Shown here in pieces: positions 1 to 13,078 of a stretch of 64,000 nucleotides of DNA. Source of the stretch: Epichloe hybrida (lineage: Eukaryota; Ascomycota; Sordariomycetes; Hypocreales; Clavicipitaceae). How positions within the stretch are numbered: position 1 is the stretch's first letter; every line of letters starts with the position of its first letter. Under the pieces are notes generated by a model, which did no database searches, had not been told where the DNA came from, and saw only the letters and a list, made by a program, of their open reading frames with translations. The translations under genes and the position numbers were made by a program. The stretch is from assembly GCA_019022495.1 (NCBI GenBank), contig JAFEKR010000039.1:248001-312000 (forward strand), read 5' to 3'.

Positions 1-1091
1 AGATAAACTATTAGTAAAAGTTATAGAACCTAAGAAATAACTATATATCCTTAAAACTTATTAGCTCCTTCTATTCTCTAATTATATTAACCTAGTAAGT
101 ATCTATTAATATCCTATTAATAGAGAGAATAAACCCTAGGAATTCTACTAATTCCTTATAGAAAGAGTACTTAAAGGGTTTTATATATAACTTTACTAAC
201 CTTATATATTTAAGGACTTACTTAATATATTTAGTATGCTTCTCCTTTATCTTAGAGAAGATTAAGATATTATCTAGATATACTATATAAATAGTATTAA
301 CTAGCCTATGTAGCGCTTTATAAATATAACTCTAGAAAGTAGCTAGGGTATTTATTAACCTAAAAGGTATTATAAAGTACTTATAATACCTATAATATAT
401 ATAAAAAGCTATCTTCTATTTATCGCCTTCTTTAATACAAATTTAGTAGTATATATCCTTAATATTAATCTTAGAAAAGAAACAGGCCCCTTAGTATTAA
501 TTAAGGATCTCTAAAATTAAGGGGAGAGCGTAGTAATTCTTCTACGTTACCTTATTAAGTCCTTAATAGTTAATATATAGCTATAGTATTCTATCCTTCT
601 TTAGTATAAATAGGATAGGCACGCTTACTAGGCTCTTTAAGGGTCTTATCTAGCCTTTCTTTAGGTTATTATTAATATATTCCTAGAGCTCCCTAAGTTT
701 ACTTTAGGAGAGAGAATAGATTAGTCTATATAGGGGTGTAGCTCCTAGTATAAGATTAATTACGTAGTTAGTTAACTTCTTTAATAGGAGGCTCCTTACC
801 TTATCTAATGTAAATATATCTTTAAATTTACGTAGTTTCTCTAGGATATCTTTAATAGTTCTATATGCTTTTGCCTTCTCTTTATCTTTAAGAGGGATAA
901 ACTAATCTTCTATTACGCCTATAATAGTTTATATAATTTTCTTATTATATATTACCTTTATAAACTTATAGGGAGTTAGTAGTAAAAAGGCTACCTTTCT
1001 CTTTTTAAACTACTATTCTTGTGAGTATAAGCAGAGATATATATGTTCTTCTATAAGCATATGTATTCTGATTAATATAGGGCTTCCCTTT
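1..1091 (-). mobile_element. Gypsy element copy A, pol part (RIP-mutated, interrupted)
   Basis: This is a minus-strand pol fragment of the same Gypsy family as the element that follows it. Reverse-complemented, it matches the region around 2750-3800; for example the block near 480-600 mirrors that near 3250-3370. It is the downstream half of copy A, whose 5' LTR and gag lie at 7693-9359; copy B is inserted between the two halves. The rest of A continues beyond the window start. CpA is strongly depleted and TpA enriched, so no reading frame survives. Confidence 0.85.
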
Positions 1092-1293
1092 TGTGAGGCC
1101 CTACTCACAACACCAGCGCGCTAGCGCACCACTAGGTGGGCGCACCACGCCCTAGGGCTAGGTCCACGTGACACTAGCGAGTCACTACCTATAAGTTAGT
1201 GACTCACACGTATAACACACTTAGACCTAGCAAGCTTTAGTTAATATATAAACGCCCCTATACCTCTTATCTAGCTATCCCTTTATTCTTATA
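1092..1293 (+). repeat. 5' LTR of Gypsy copy B
   Basis: This 202-bp LTR begins TGTGAGG and corresponds base for base in length to 7491-7692. The first half keeps many CA dinucleotides and a GCGC-rich block, whereas the second half and the element body are largely converted to TA. Confidence 0.92.
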
Positions 1294-1339
1294 ATTCTAA
1301 AGCTTCTCCTACTAGCTACCTAAGAGTAATATAGGGGGG

Positions 1340-2460
1340 AGAATAACCTAATCTACTAGAACTATACTATATATTACTTAGGATTAGCTAGATAATAGTA
1401 ACACTATAGCTAGGGATATGCTATGTTCTATAACCTTATCTAAAGCTATACCCTTTACTATAGTAGTAGAAAAGGCAGTAGTTAAGGAGCGAATTACCTA
1501 GCTTAAGTAACTTAAGGAATTATAGGATTAAGAAAAGAAGCTTACTAACTTAATATAATCTTATAAAGGACTAGCAAAAAGGGGCTAAAAAGATAGTTTA
1601 TCCTTAAGCCTTAGTAGCTAAGAAGTTAAGGTCCGAAACATTATAAAACTCTAACACCCTATAAACCTATAGAAGCACAAGATATAGCTTAATAACCTTA
1701 ACTATGCCTTTAAGGGGGCAAAGAAGAAGTATTACTAGGATAACCAAAAGATTCTCTTCGTACTTGACTACATACATACAAACTATTAGGCTAGATAGGA
1801 CTGATATATTAAAGAATAACTAGCTAATAGCTAGGATTATCCTAAGGATAACTGGGACAAGTTCTAAGACTAGACCCTTACGCTACTTAAAGACTTCACA
1901 AGTCACGATGTATAGATAGCTACGTAGCTAGAAAACACAAAGTAAAAGAAGGGCTAGAGTCCTATTAAGTTTAGTATTTACTTAGATTTGCTTAAGAAAC
2001 ACCTAGAATAAGCTCTAGAAAAGACCCGTGCTCTTATATTCTTTATAAAATTACTTCCTAACTTATAAGATTATATTAACCTACACGTAGACATTACTAG
2101 TCTAACACAAGAAGATATTATATAACTTACCTAGCAATTCTAGGAGGTAATATTAAAGAACAAGCAAAAGCTAAATAATTCAGAAGAGAAGGGGCTATAT
2201 AAGGTAGCTTAACACCAAAGACATAACTCCTTACAAGGGCATTAGCCAAATAGGGACTAAAGAGATAAGGATAAGGATAAGGAAAAGACCCTAGCCACCT
2301 ACCTAAATAATAATAAACTATAAGGAAGAAAATAGTACTATAACTATAGTAGTATAAAGCATTTCTTTTATAATTACAATAAGCTAAGGAAAGACTAACA
2401 AGAAGGTTAGGAAAACTCCTAGAGGTAGAAGTAAAAGCCCTTACCTCTACCTTAGACACT
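1340..2460 (+). pseudogene. Gypsy gag remnant (copy B)
   Basis: A degenerate gag-like region between the 5' LTR and pol. A matching inverted copy lies at about 7990-9150. The lysine-rich tract around 2258-2300 and a cysteine/tyrosine-rich stretch near 2335-2400 fit the basic nucleocapsid end of gag. No intact frame exists. A 110-codon frame on the opposite strand here is only the antisense of this AT-rich repeat. Confidence 0.6.
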
Positions 2461-2499
2461 AGGGTACTAGTAGGACGCTAATTCCACATACTAGTTACT

Positions 2500-5400
2500 A
2501 TCCACAGGCATAAAGACATTAAAACGGCAGCAGATCTTAATAGTTACGCTAAGATTAACATTATAAGCGCCTAATTCACATAGACTCATAAGCTTAATTA
2601 GGCTAAGGCCACAACACCTATCTTAAAGGCAGTAGGGGCTTTAACAGTCCCCTAATACGGTATCTATAAGGTACCTATTTTAATTAAAGATTCATAGGGC
2701 AAAGAGAGAGACCTTAAGTTACTATATATAGCTATTAATAAGAACCTAAGAGCAGAGGGAAGCCCTATATTAATCAGAATACACACGCTTATAAAAGAAT
2801 ATATATATCTTTGCTTACACTTATAAGAATAGTAGTTTAAAAAGAGAAAGGTAGCCTTTTTACTACTAACTCCCTATAAGTTTATAAAGGTAATGCGTAA
2901 TAAGATAATTATATATGCTATCATAGGCGTGATAGAAGATAAGTTTATCCCTCTTAAAGATAAAGAGAAGGCAAAAGCATATAGGACTATTAAAGATATC
3001 CTAGAGGAACTACACAAATTTAAAGACATGTTTACATTAGATAAAGTAAGGAGCCTCCTATTAAAGAAGTTAACTAACTACGTAATTAATCTTATACTAG
3101 GAGCTACACCCCTATATAGACTAATCTATCCTCTCTCCTAAAGTAAACTTAGGGAGCTCTAGGAATATATTAATAATAACCTAAAGAAAGGCTAGATAAG
3201 ACCCTTAAAGAGCCTAGCGGGCGTGCCTATCCTATTTATGCTAAAGAAGGATAGAACGCTATAGCTATGCGTTAACTATTAAGGACTTAATAAGGTAATA
3301 TAGAAGAATTACTACGCTCTCCCCCTAATTTTAGAGATCCTTAATTAATACTAAGGGGCCTGTTTCTTTTCTAAGATTAATATTAAGGACACGTACTACT
3401 AAATTTATATTAAAGAAGGTAATAAATAGAAGATAACTTTTTGCACATATTATAGGCATTATAAGTACCTTATAATACCTTTTAGGTTAATAAATACCCT
3501 AGCCACTTTCTAGAGTTATATCTATAAAGCGCTACATAAGCTAGTTAACACTATTTATATAGTATATCTAGATAATATCTTAATCTTCTCTAAGATAAAG
3601 GAGGAGTATACTAAACACATTAAGTAAGTTCTTAAACACATAAGGTTAGTAGAGTTATATATAAAACCCTCTAAGTGCTCTTTCTATAAGGAATTAGTAA
3701 AATTCCTAGGGTTTATTCTCTTTATTAATAGGATATTAATAGATACTCGCTAGGTTAATATAATTAGAGAATAAAAGGAGCTAATAAGTTTTAAGGATAT
3801 ATAGTTATTTCTTAGGTTTTATAACTTCTACTAATAGTTTATCTATAAATACTCTAGAATTACAGCACCTCTTTATACATTAATAAAGGGTAGTTAAAAT
3901 GGCATCTAGACTAGGAGGTTTATATTTAGAGAAAAGGAGCGGTTAGCGTTTAACTAGCTAAAAGATACCTTTTAGTAAGCGCCTTTACTCTAACACTATA
4001 ACCTAAGTTAGGCAGTGCGTATTAAGATAAATACCTTAATTTTTATAATAGTAGGAATCCTATCTTAGTAAGATAATAAGGGCTATTAGCATCTAGTAGC
4101 TTTTTAGTTAAGGAAGTTTACGGACGCCGAATATAACTATAGTATAGCTAATTAAGAGCTACTTGCTATAGTAAAGTTATTTAAACACTAGTAATATTAT
4201 ATTAAAGGCGTGGAGACACCTATAGAGGTCCTATTAAACTATTATAACCTATAGACCTTTATAAGGTAGTAGAAGCTAAATAGAAGATAGGCATAATAGT
4301 GTATATTCCTCTACCCTTTCTATTTTATAATTAAGCATAGACTAGGGAAGAGCAACCCTATAGATATACTATTAAGAAAGTCTAATTATAAGGGTAAACC
4401 TATATTAAATAAGGCGCTCCTACTAGAGCTTTAAAGGAAAATAGCAGATATCTTTATAGTAGAAGAAGAAGTACTAATATATTAAAGAAGTTATAGCATA
4501 ACACTAGTCTTAGAACCCACTAAGGCAAGAGTAGCCTAGGTAAAAGGCTAGTTAGCCGCCATGAATCTAGTAATAGGTTAGCTAAACAAGGGTGATTTTA
4601 AGGAGAAGGTAGCGTGTGTTTAAGACATTAGTATAGTATAAGTAATTTAGGGGGCTATTATATTACTAAATCCCTACTAATCCGCGGTAAATAAACCATT
4701 AGCATAACTACTATAAAAGGCATAGGACTAAGATCTAGATTTATAAAAGCGTAGAGGTAAGGTTAACTCCTAAGTAAAAGGGAGGGGAAAAGCTAATCTA
4801 TAGTCGCGTAGCGTAAGGGGCCTCCTAATATATAAAGACTAGGTAGTTATTCCGTAGGAGCCTATCTTATAATAAGAGCTTCTATAGCTACACTATAATG
4901 ATCTGTTAGTGGGTTACTTTAGGACTAAACACACTCTAGAGCTACTAAAACATTACTATTAGTAGCTAGTAATAAGTAAAGCTATTTTAGACTATATATC
5001 TAGCTGCGGAGTATACTAGCGTGTTATAGTAAGATAGCACCACCCCTATGAAAACCTTAAATCACTACTAATACTAAGGTAACCATAGGCGGAGATCTTA
5101 ATAGACTTTATCATAGGTTTGCTACTAGTGTAGCTAGGTAAGCAAGAAACTAACGTAATCCTAGTGATTATAGACTAATTTACTAAGTACTCTATCTTCC
5201 TTCCTGTAAAGACTATAATTAACATAGCTAAATTAGTAAAGTTATTCTATAAGGAAATCAAGCTACGATTTAGAGCGCTAGAGGGTATTGTATCTAATAG
5301 AGGATTAGTATTTATAAGCTAATTCTAGTTAGAGGTATATTACTAGTTATATGTGAAGCGGAGGCTTTTAATAGTGTTTTACCCCTAAACTAATAGGTAG

Positions 5401-6120
5401 ATAGAGAGAACAAATTAGGTGCTTAAGCATTACCTATAATGTTTTATTAAAGAGAACTAATAACTATAGCTAAAGCTACTCCTAATAGCCTAATTTGTGT
5501 GTAATAATACTATTAATAAGATAATAAGCTACTCCCCTAACTACGCTCTTATAGGCTATTCGCCTGAGTTTCGCCTTACTCTTAAGGGTAAGAGCATAGA
5601 GGGGGAGGTCTTAGAGGCTTACATATGTGTTAAAAAGCTACATAAGGTTAGGGAGAAACTAGTGTATAACTAGGTAAGGGCTACTAAAGCATAGGCAAAG
5701 TACTATAACTAAAGACATTAGCTAATAACCTTAAAAAGAGGAGACTTAGTACTACTATTAGTAAAGAATATTAGGCTTAAGGACGTAAAATAAAAGCTAA
5801 ACCTAAGATTTATTAGGCTATTTTAGATACTTAATGCTATAGGTAAATAAGCGTACTAACTAGCACTACCTAATAAGTATAGCTAACTATATAATGTGTT
5901 CTACGTTAGCCTATTAAAGCTATGGAATTACTAGGAAGACGCCCTAGATAAGGATATGCTAATGCTAGACCTTAAGGATAATAATAACAAGTTTAAAGTC
6001 AAAGAAGTTAGGGATTATAAGAAAATACGTAAAGGTAATAAATACCTAGTAAAATAGAAGGGCTAGCTAAGTAAATATAATTAATAGGTAGCGTTAGAAG
6101 ATATAGAAGGCGCTTAACAT
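2500..6120 (+). pseudogene. Gypsy pol remnant: RT, RNase H, integrase, chromodomain (copy B)
   Basis: Conceptual translation with stops gives a recognisable Gypsy pol. The pre-RT region (open 2893-3141) ends GATPLYRLIYPLS, the usual lead-in to RT. RT follows with a NY-GLNK block near 3270 and the catalytic YLDN variant of YxDD near 3568. RNase H includes a KFTDAEYNYSIAN-ELLAIV block near 4120-4170. Integrase occupies about 4990-5500. A chromodomain-like end (KYLVK-KG) lies near 6040. Stops occur where family members carry Gln or Trp, as RIP predicts. It encodes no functional protein. Confidence 0.85.
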
Positions 6121-7490
6121 GTAATTTAAGCTTTCTATTAAAGTAAAACAAGCAGAAAGCATAGCGAGATGTAATTAAGTTATAAGTAATAAGGGATAAG
6201 GTAATTACAAAAAAGGCCTAGCCTTGTTAGCTACTATCACACTCTAATTAAAACCCTTATTAGACTATTTACTAAATAATAAAAGAAAAGATACCTATAA
6301 GGAGGGGAGTCTTACGGGAAACCCTTCTATAGTTACCCCCTTATACGTCAAAATAACGCTATTATAAAGGAGGTACTTAGCGCCCTCGCTCTTATCCTCC
6401 TAAACCACTACCTCTATTACCTAGAAAAACTAGTGCTTTGCTACCCCCTAGGGTATAAATCCTAGATTATAATATTATAGCTATAAAGTTATTTTTCTCT
6501 TCTAGGAATTATAATATATAGCGTAGTTTAGCTATAAAAGTTAGTAAATAGGTAGCAAAGGAGGAGTAATAACTTATAATCCCTAGGGTAAGGGTAGGAT
6601 ATATAGTAACTAAAAGTTACTAGCGTAAAATAATATACTAATTGTACGTGGCCGAAGCGGCCTACCTAGGGAGTAAGTAAAGGTCTAGAGAACACGTAAT
6701 AAAACGTACCTAATAGACCTTAGCGGCCCTAGTTAAACTAAAGGAAACATAATAAGCTATGTTAGCGTAATTAAACCCTAAAATAAGGTTTAGATAATAA
6801 GTGCTAAAACAGCAGTAAGTTACCTTAGAAAATATATAATTATTAGGGTTATTAGGGTCCTAATTACTTAGGGTGTCTATTAAAGTTTTTACCTAATTAA
6901 GGATAGTAAGAAAATCTAGAAAATCCCCTTATATAGTTAGTATTACCTAGAGAGATATAGGTGATTAGGGACCGAAAGAGCAGAGAATATAATATACTTA
7001 CTATCTTGTAAGTATTGCTATGTTTAATACACTAGATATAATGCTTTAAATGTTTCCCTTTAATAATAGCGGTTAGCACGCTAGGGAATTAATAGTTAAT
7101 CTAAGGGACGTTAGGCTTAGCTAGAGGATTCTTCTTAAAGTCCGCGTAACCTGTGCGTAAATAATATATATAGGAACATCCTCTTAAATAGATATTAGGG
7201 ATAGCTATAATAATAACGCTCTTAACGCTTTCCCTATCTAATTCTATTCTAATAATAAGGCAAGTAGTAAAGGTAAAGTTATAGTAACTAATAATATAAT
7301 AGTATTTAGGGAAAAGTTTACTATAGATAAGAAAGGGAAAAGTTAGCAATACAATAGGGAGTCATAAGTGAATTTATACTTAAACACTAATATTATTTAT
7401 TATTATTTTAGTATAGTTACTACTTAGCAAATAGCTGTATAGTACTCACTAAAAGCTATTTAGGAGCCTAGCTAAAAGTAGGGGGGTAAT

Positions 7491-7692
7491 TGTAAGGCCT
7501 TACTTATAACACTAGCACGCTAGCACACCACTAGGCAAGCACACTACGCCCTAGGGCTAGGTTCACGTAACACTAGCGAGTCACTACCTATAAGTTAGCG
7601 ACTCACACGCATAACACACTTAGACCTAGCAAGCTTCAGTCAATATACGAACGCCCCCATACCTCTTGCCTAGCTATCCCTTTGTTCTCACA
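7491..7692 (+). repeat. 3' LTR of Gypsy copy B
   Basis: This 202-bp LTR begins TGTAAGG and ends TCTCACA, followed by the CCTTT target duplication at 7693-7697. Differences from the 5' LTR are almost all C/T or G/A transitions. Confidence 0.92.
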
Positions 7693-9359
7693 CCTTTGCT
7701 CTTAGGTTCTTATTAATAGCTATATATAGTAACTTAAGGTCTTTCTCTTTGCCCTATAAATCTTTAATTAAAATAGGCACCTTATAGATACTATATTAGG
7801 GGACTATTAAAGCCCTTACTACCTTTAAGAAAGGTATTATAGCCTTAGCCTAATTAAGCTTATAAGTCTATGCGAATTAAGCGCTTATAATATTAATCTT
7901 AGCGTAACTATTAAGATTTGCTACTATTTTAATGTCTTTATGCTTATAGATAGTAACTAGTATATAGAATTAGTATCCTACTAGTACCCTAGTATCTAAG
8001 GTAAAGGTAAGGGCTTTTACTTTTACCTCTAGGAGTTTTCCTAGCCCTCTTGCTAGTCTTTCCTTAGCTTATTATAATTATAAATAACATGCTTTATACT
8101 ACTATAATTAAAGCACTATCTTCTTCCTTATAGTCTATTATTATTTAAATAGGTAGCTAAGGTCTTTTCCTTATCCTTATCCTTATCTCTTTAGTCCCTA
8201 TTTAGCTAATGCCCTTATAGGGAGTTATGTCTTTAGTGTTAAGCTACCTTATATAGCCCCTTCTCTTCTAAATTATTTAGCTTTTGCTTATTCTTTAATA
8301 TTACCTCCTAGAATTACTAGGTAAGTTATATAATATCTTCTTGTGTTAGACTAGTAATATCTACGTGTAGGTTAATATAATCTTATAAGTTAGGAAGTAA
8401 TTTTATAAAGAATATAAGAGCATAGGTCTTTTCTAGAGTGTATTCTAGGTGTTTCTCTAGTAAATCTAAGTAAATACTAAACTTAATAGGACTTTAGCCC
8501 TCCTTTTACTTTGTGTTTTCTAGCTATATAGCTATTTATATATTATGACTTACGAAGTCTTTAAGTAGTATAAGGGTCTAGTCTTAGAACTTATCCTAGT
8601 TATCCTTAGGATAATCCTAACTATTAGCTAGTTATTCTTTAATATATTAGTCCTATCTAGCCTAATAGTTTATATATATATAGTTAAGTATAAAGCGAAT
8701 CTTTTAGTTATCCTAGTAATACTTCTTCTTTACCCCCTTAAAGGCATAGTTAAGGTTATTAAGCTATATCTTATACTTCTATAGGTTTATAGGGTATTAG
8801 AGTTCTATAATATTTTAGACCTTAACTTCTTAGCTACTAAGGCTTAAGAATAAACTATCCTTTTAGCCCCTTTTTACTAGTCCTTTATAAGATTATATTA
8901 AGTTAGTAAGCTCCTTTTCTTAATCCTATAGTTCCTTAAGTTACTTAAGCTAGGTAATTTGCTCCCTAACTACTACCTTTTTTACTACTATAGTAAAGGG
9001 TATAGCTTTAGATAGGGTTATAAAATATAGTATATCCCTAGCTATAGTATTACTATTATCTAGCTAATCCTAAGTAATATATAGTATAGTTCTAGTAAAT
9101 TAGGTTATTCTCCCCCTTATATTACTCTTAGGTAGCTAGTAGGAGAAGCTTTAGAATTATAAGAATAAAGGGATAGCTAGGTAAGAGGTATAGGGGTATT
9201 TATATATTAACTAAAGCTTGCTAGGTCTAAGTGTATTATACGTGCGAGTCGCTAACTTATAGGTAGTAACTCGCTAGTGTTATATGGACCTAGCCCTAGG
9301 GCGTGGTGCGCTCGCCTAGTGGTGCGCTAGCGCGCTGGTGTTGTGAGTAGGGCCTCACA
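7693..9359 (-). mobile_element. Gypsy copy A, 5' LTR and gag part (RIP-mutated)
   Basis: The minus-strand counterpart of 1-1091. Reading the reverse strand from 9359 gives a 202-bp LTR (9158-9359), then gag (the tract at 8160-8200 is the mirror of 2258-2300), then the start of pol up to the insertion point of copy B. Its right-hand neighbour at 9360 is Copia-like sequence, so A seems to have inserted into a Copia element. Confidence 0.88.
9158..9359 (-). repeat. 5' LTR of Gypsy copy A
   Basis: Reverse complement of the 202-bp LTR of copy B; it starts TGTGAGG at 9359 and ends ATTCTTATA at 9158. The end of the first LTR half again retains the GCGC-rich block. Confidence 0.9.
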
Positions 9360-12300
9360 CTATAGTGCCTACTCCCTTTAGAAATATTCTCTTTTAGGTT
9401 ATCCCTACGAACACTCTATTTCTATTATCCCTTAATAATATAAACTATCTAAAGATTAACTTTAATATCTCTAAGAACACGCTATAATAAGGAAATATTA
9501 AAGTCCCTATTATATATAAATAGGGGCATGCCTAGATGCTTCTTATATAGAAAGAAGAAGTAATTACTTAAAGCTACCTTATAGAAGGCAAGCTATAGTA
9601 ATTACATTGCTACTTTAGGCATTTATTAATCTGATGTTTATATAAGGTTCTTTATAAATCAGGGCATAATATTAATATTAAAGCTATTAGGGAGCTAACA
9701 AGAATTTGCTACTAATGCTAAATGCACGTAAATAGCCTTAATTACTTTAAGTTTACCCTTAAGGATAAGTATAGCTTTAATTATAAAGTAATAGTAAATA
9801 TCTTCTACCTAGATAGTAACTGCCTTATACTTTATACTATAGATATAGCTATAGCGTTTAACATAGCGAAATTCCTTAATAATATCTTTATAAAAACAAC
9901 CTAGGAAGCCCTCTAAATATGCTAGATTAATGCTTACCTAGGCCCCCTAGACTTTATTATTATAAATACTAAAACAAACTTCTATAGCAATAAATTCAGA
10001 TAATTTATAGCTTTAATATTAATTTTAATTAAGGAAGTCCCTATTAAGGCATACTATAGTATAAGGAAGGTTAAAAGGTATTATAGGCTACTCTAAAGAG
10101 CCTATAATATAATTAGATATAAATACCCTATAACGCTAGAACCTATTACCCTTTAAATAGTAATTAAGGCCTTAAATAACACTATAGGCCCTAATAGCCT
10201 TATCCTAACCCTCCTTATCTTTAGAGCTTACCTATGCATAATAAATAAGTCCTTACTATTACTAATATCATATAGCGTGTAATTATAGTATAGAAGGCTA
10301 CTAAAGAGATTAAGAGACTTTATACTATCTAGAAGGTTAATAAGGCCCTTACTAAACATAATAGCCTAGATACCTTAAAGACCCTTAGCCTACTACTTAG
10401 ATTAAAGGTTAAGGTCTAGTAAGAAAGTAAGGGATAGGTAAGTCTATATAAGCTACTAGTAATTACTAGAGAGAGCTATATACTTAATATACCTAGAGGC
10501 CTAAAGACCTTTAGGTTAATATTTATTAAGCCTTACTATAATAATCCTAGTGTAAAGAAAATAGTAAAGCCTAGTAAAAAGAAAGGAGAAAAAGGGCGAG
10601 AGGCCTATAATAAAAATATAGTACTACTAATACTACTAAAGTAAGGATATAGAAGGCTATAGAAGAACCCTCCTATAATACCTTAAGGTACTAATACCTT
10701 CCTATTAGTAAAAGAATATAGTAACCTAGCTCTTATAATTAAGCTATATAAGGAAGGAATTATTAAGACCCCTAGCAAACCTTTTAAGCTATTAATAAAA
10801 GCGGAAATTAATACTCTAATTAAGTAAGGTATATTTAAATTTATTATATTTAATAAGAAAGAATATAGTGGAATTTAAATCTTTAATTCCCGGATTATTA
10901 ATAAGATTAAGGGTAAGATAATAGAACCCTATAAAAAGTCACGCCTTATAATCTAAGGGTGTGAGGATAAAGGGAAATAAGCTATTCTTACATAGGCCCT
11001 AATAATTTAACGCGCGAGCTAATGTCTTATCCTCGTAATAGCCCTATCTATAAGATTAAGGAAATTCCTTATCTAGCTAAGGGATATCTATTAGGCTTAT
11101 GTATAGGCTTATATATTACTAGAGTAGCTAATCCTAGCGCGCTTGCTAATTTAGATATGGCATCTCTACCTGCCTAGTATAATCTTAAGGGTTATAAAAC
11201 CCCTCTATAGGCTTATAGAGGTAGGAATACACTAGTGGGTTATATATTATAAGCATTATAGAGAGAATCTCTAGATAGAAACCTCTATATATAATCCCTA
11301 CCTGCTTATAACTACAAAGGAAAGCCCTAACTTTACCTATATTAGAATATAAACTAATAATATAATTAGCCTCTTAGATAAGAAGTTCTCTAAGAAGGAA
11401 AAGACCTAGCTTACTATAGTAGGCTTTAATATAAAGCTAAAGTAATTCCTAACTTAGGACTACCCTCTTACGTTTAATAGTAGTATTATCTTACTAGAGA
11501 ATAATACTATTAAGATTTAGTAGAAAGGGCAGAGTAATAAGTTAGAGGTAGTTCTAATAACTAACTTAAAGTGTAAATACATTAAGTAAAGGGCCTAAGG
11601 TACTTACATTACCTTAATTTACTAACTAGAGGCTTGCTTTAACCTATCTATTACTATATAATACTAGAAGCTAACCCTAGAGGACGTGAAAGCCCTTAAT
11701 TACTACCTAAAGTGGTAAATAGATTACCTAGAGAGAGGTCTAATGTTTATTCTAATTAACCTTAAGAAGGCAAAGCTCTTTACCTTTATAGATAAATCCT
11801 TTGCTAATAACTAGGACCTATCCTTATAACTAGGATATATACTTATCCTAGTAAATAAAGACTATACTAATAGTAAGTTTATAATTAAAGGTAATATTAT
11901 ATACTTTAGCTTAATAAAGAGTAAGAGAGTTATATAAAGTATACTTACCTTAGAAGTCTATAGCATAGTAGCTAGTGTTAATATAGCTTATATAATTATA
12001 ACCACCCTAAACTTAGTTACTAACTAACTAAAGCTCCTAAAGATCCTAGTTATTATATATATGGATTTATACTTCTTATATAAGTGCCTTATTAAGCTTA
12101 GTATAATAAAGGAGAAACGCCTAATAATTAATATTATAGCCCTTTAATAGTTATATAAACGCTAAGAACTCTATAAGATCTAATAGATTAATAAAGAGGA
12201 TAACCTAGCTAATGCCTTTATAAAGGCATTACCTAATAAGGCTCTTAAGAGCTTTATCTTAACTAACTAGATAACTATCTAAATAGAGAGATAGGTTACT

Positions 12301-12540
12301 TATATGTAATATATACATAGTAAGAGGAAAAGGTAATCCTCTAGGAGAGTAGCCATAGGGATAAGATAGTAATACATAAGGGATCTATGCCCCTATAGTT
12401 AACATCCCTAGTGGCTATAACTACACTAGCCTACTAGGCCCTCCTAGTGGACTATAGAAATTAATAGTGGTATGTAGGAGAATAAAGGTATTACTAAGGA
12501 GAAGGAAGATATTATATATACGCTATAGTATAGTATATAT
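9360..12540 (+). mobile_element. Copia (Ty1-type) polyprotein relic, RIP-mutated
   Basis: Conceptual translation with stops shows Copia pol in order. The integrase core lies at about 9722-10000 (NIFYLDSN, then a FNIAKFL block, then ICWINAYLGP). RT follows. The end of RNase H lies at about 11730-12260, with GYILILVNKDY, SKRVI-SILTLEVYSIVA and a closing LANAFTKALPNKAL motif. The only open stretch is 9722-9904 (60 codons), part of the integrase. The 5' end is cut by Gypsy copy A at 9359. No LTR pair could be assigned. Non-functional. Confidence 0.82.
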
Positions 12541-13078
12541 GTTGTTTTAAGGAAAGAAGGGATTTAGAAGGACTTACTTATCCTTATATAGGCTTATAGG
12601 CTAAGCGAGATTATTATTTCCTTTTTATTAGTAACTATATGCCTAGATAGGCTATAAGTTTTTTTCCTTATATCCCCTATTAATTATATTCTTAATCTAT
12701 CTTTCCTTTTTTATTTCTATAATTAATATCACGTGTTAATAATTATGTTAAAAGAGAGAAGTTCTAGTATTAGAACAAAGGTAATATTAATTGTGTGTCA
12801 TAGCTGTAATTACCTAGCAGAAGCTTAGGCTACGCGTGGACCCTACACGTGACCTATAACCTAGCATGTTAATTGGCTAGGAAATATAGGGATATAAATG
12901 CGTAACCCCTTTTCCCTTTATATATTATAACTTCTAGCTTTTTACCTCTCTTTTCTAATAACTTAATTAATTATGATAACAGATAACGTAGCCTAGAATA
13001 GATAATCGATGATAATACTATTCTTCGGGCTCACGACTGTATTACACATTGAATTCAATACCCTATGAATCCAACAGT
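12541..13078. other. AT-rich 3' flank of the Copia relic, possible LTR
   Basis: Non-coding sequence after the Copia RNase H. The block from about 12540 to 12980 could be the Copia 3' LTR plus flank, but no second copy is in the window to prove it. About 60 bases before 13078 have normal composition and differ from the RIP-mutated surroundings. Confidence 0.35.

Larger units (their letters stand above)
1092..7692 (+). mobile_element. Full-length Gypsy/chromovirus LTR retrotransposon (copy B), RIP-inactivated
   Basis: Complete 6.6-kb LTR element bounded by two 202-bp direct repeats (1092-1293 and 7491-7692) with TG-start and CA/TA-end borders. A 5-bp target duplication CCTTT flanks it (1087-1091 and 7693-7697). 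A G-rich polypurine tract (AGTAGGGGGG) lies just before the 3' LTR. Order inside is gag, protease/RT, RNase H, integrase, chromodomain, typical of Metaviridae chromoviruses. It landed inside copy A of its own family in the opposite orientation; joining the two flanks rebuilds the uninterrupted A sequence. All coding regions are full of TAA and TAG codons, so the copy is dead. Confidence 0.93.

Noticed and set aside
2127..2459. 110-codon minus-strand frame
   Set aside because: Antisense of the Gypsy gag remnant; Tyr/Leu-rich because the repeat is AT-rich.
7101..7349. 82-codon minus-strand frame in the Gypsy 3' region
   Set aside because: Lies in RIP-mutated non-coding sequence before the 3' LTR; no motif.
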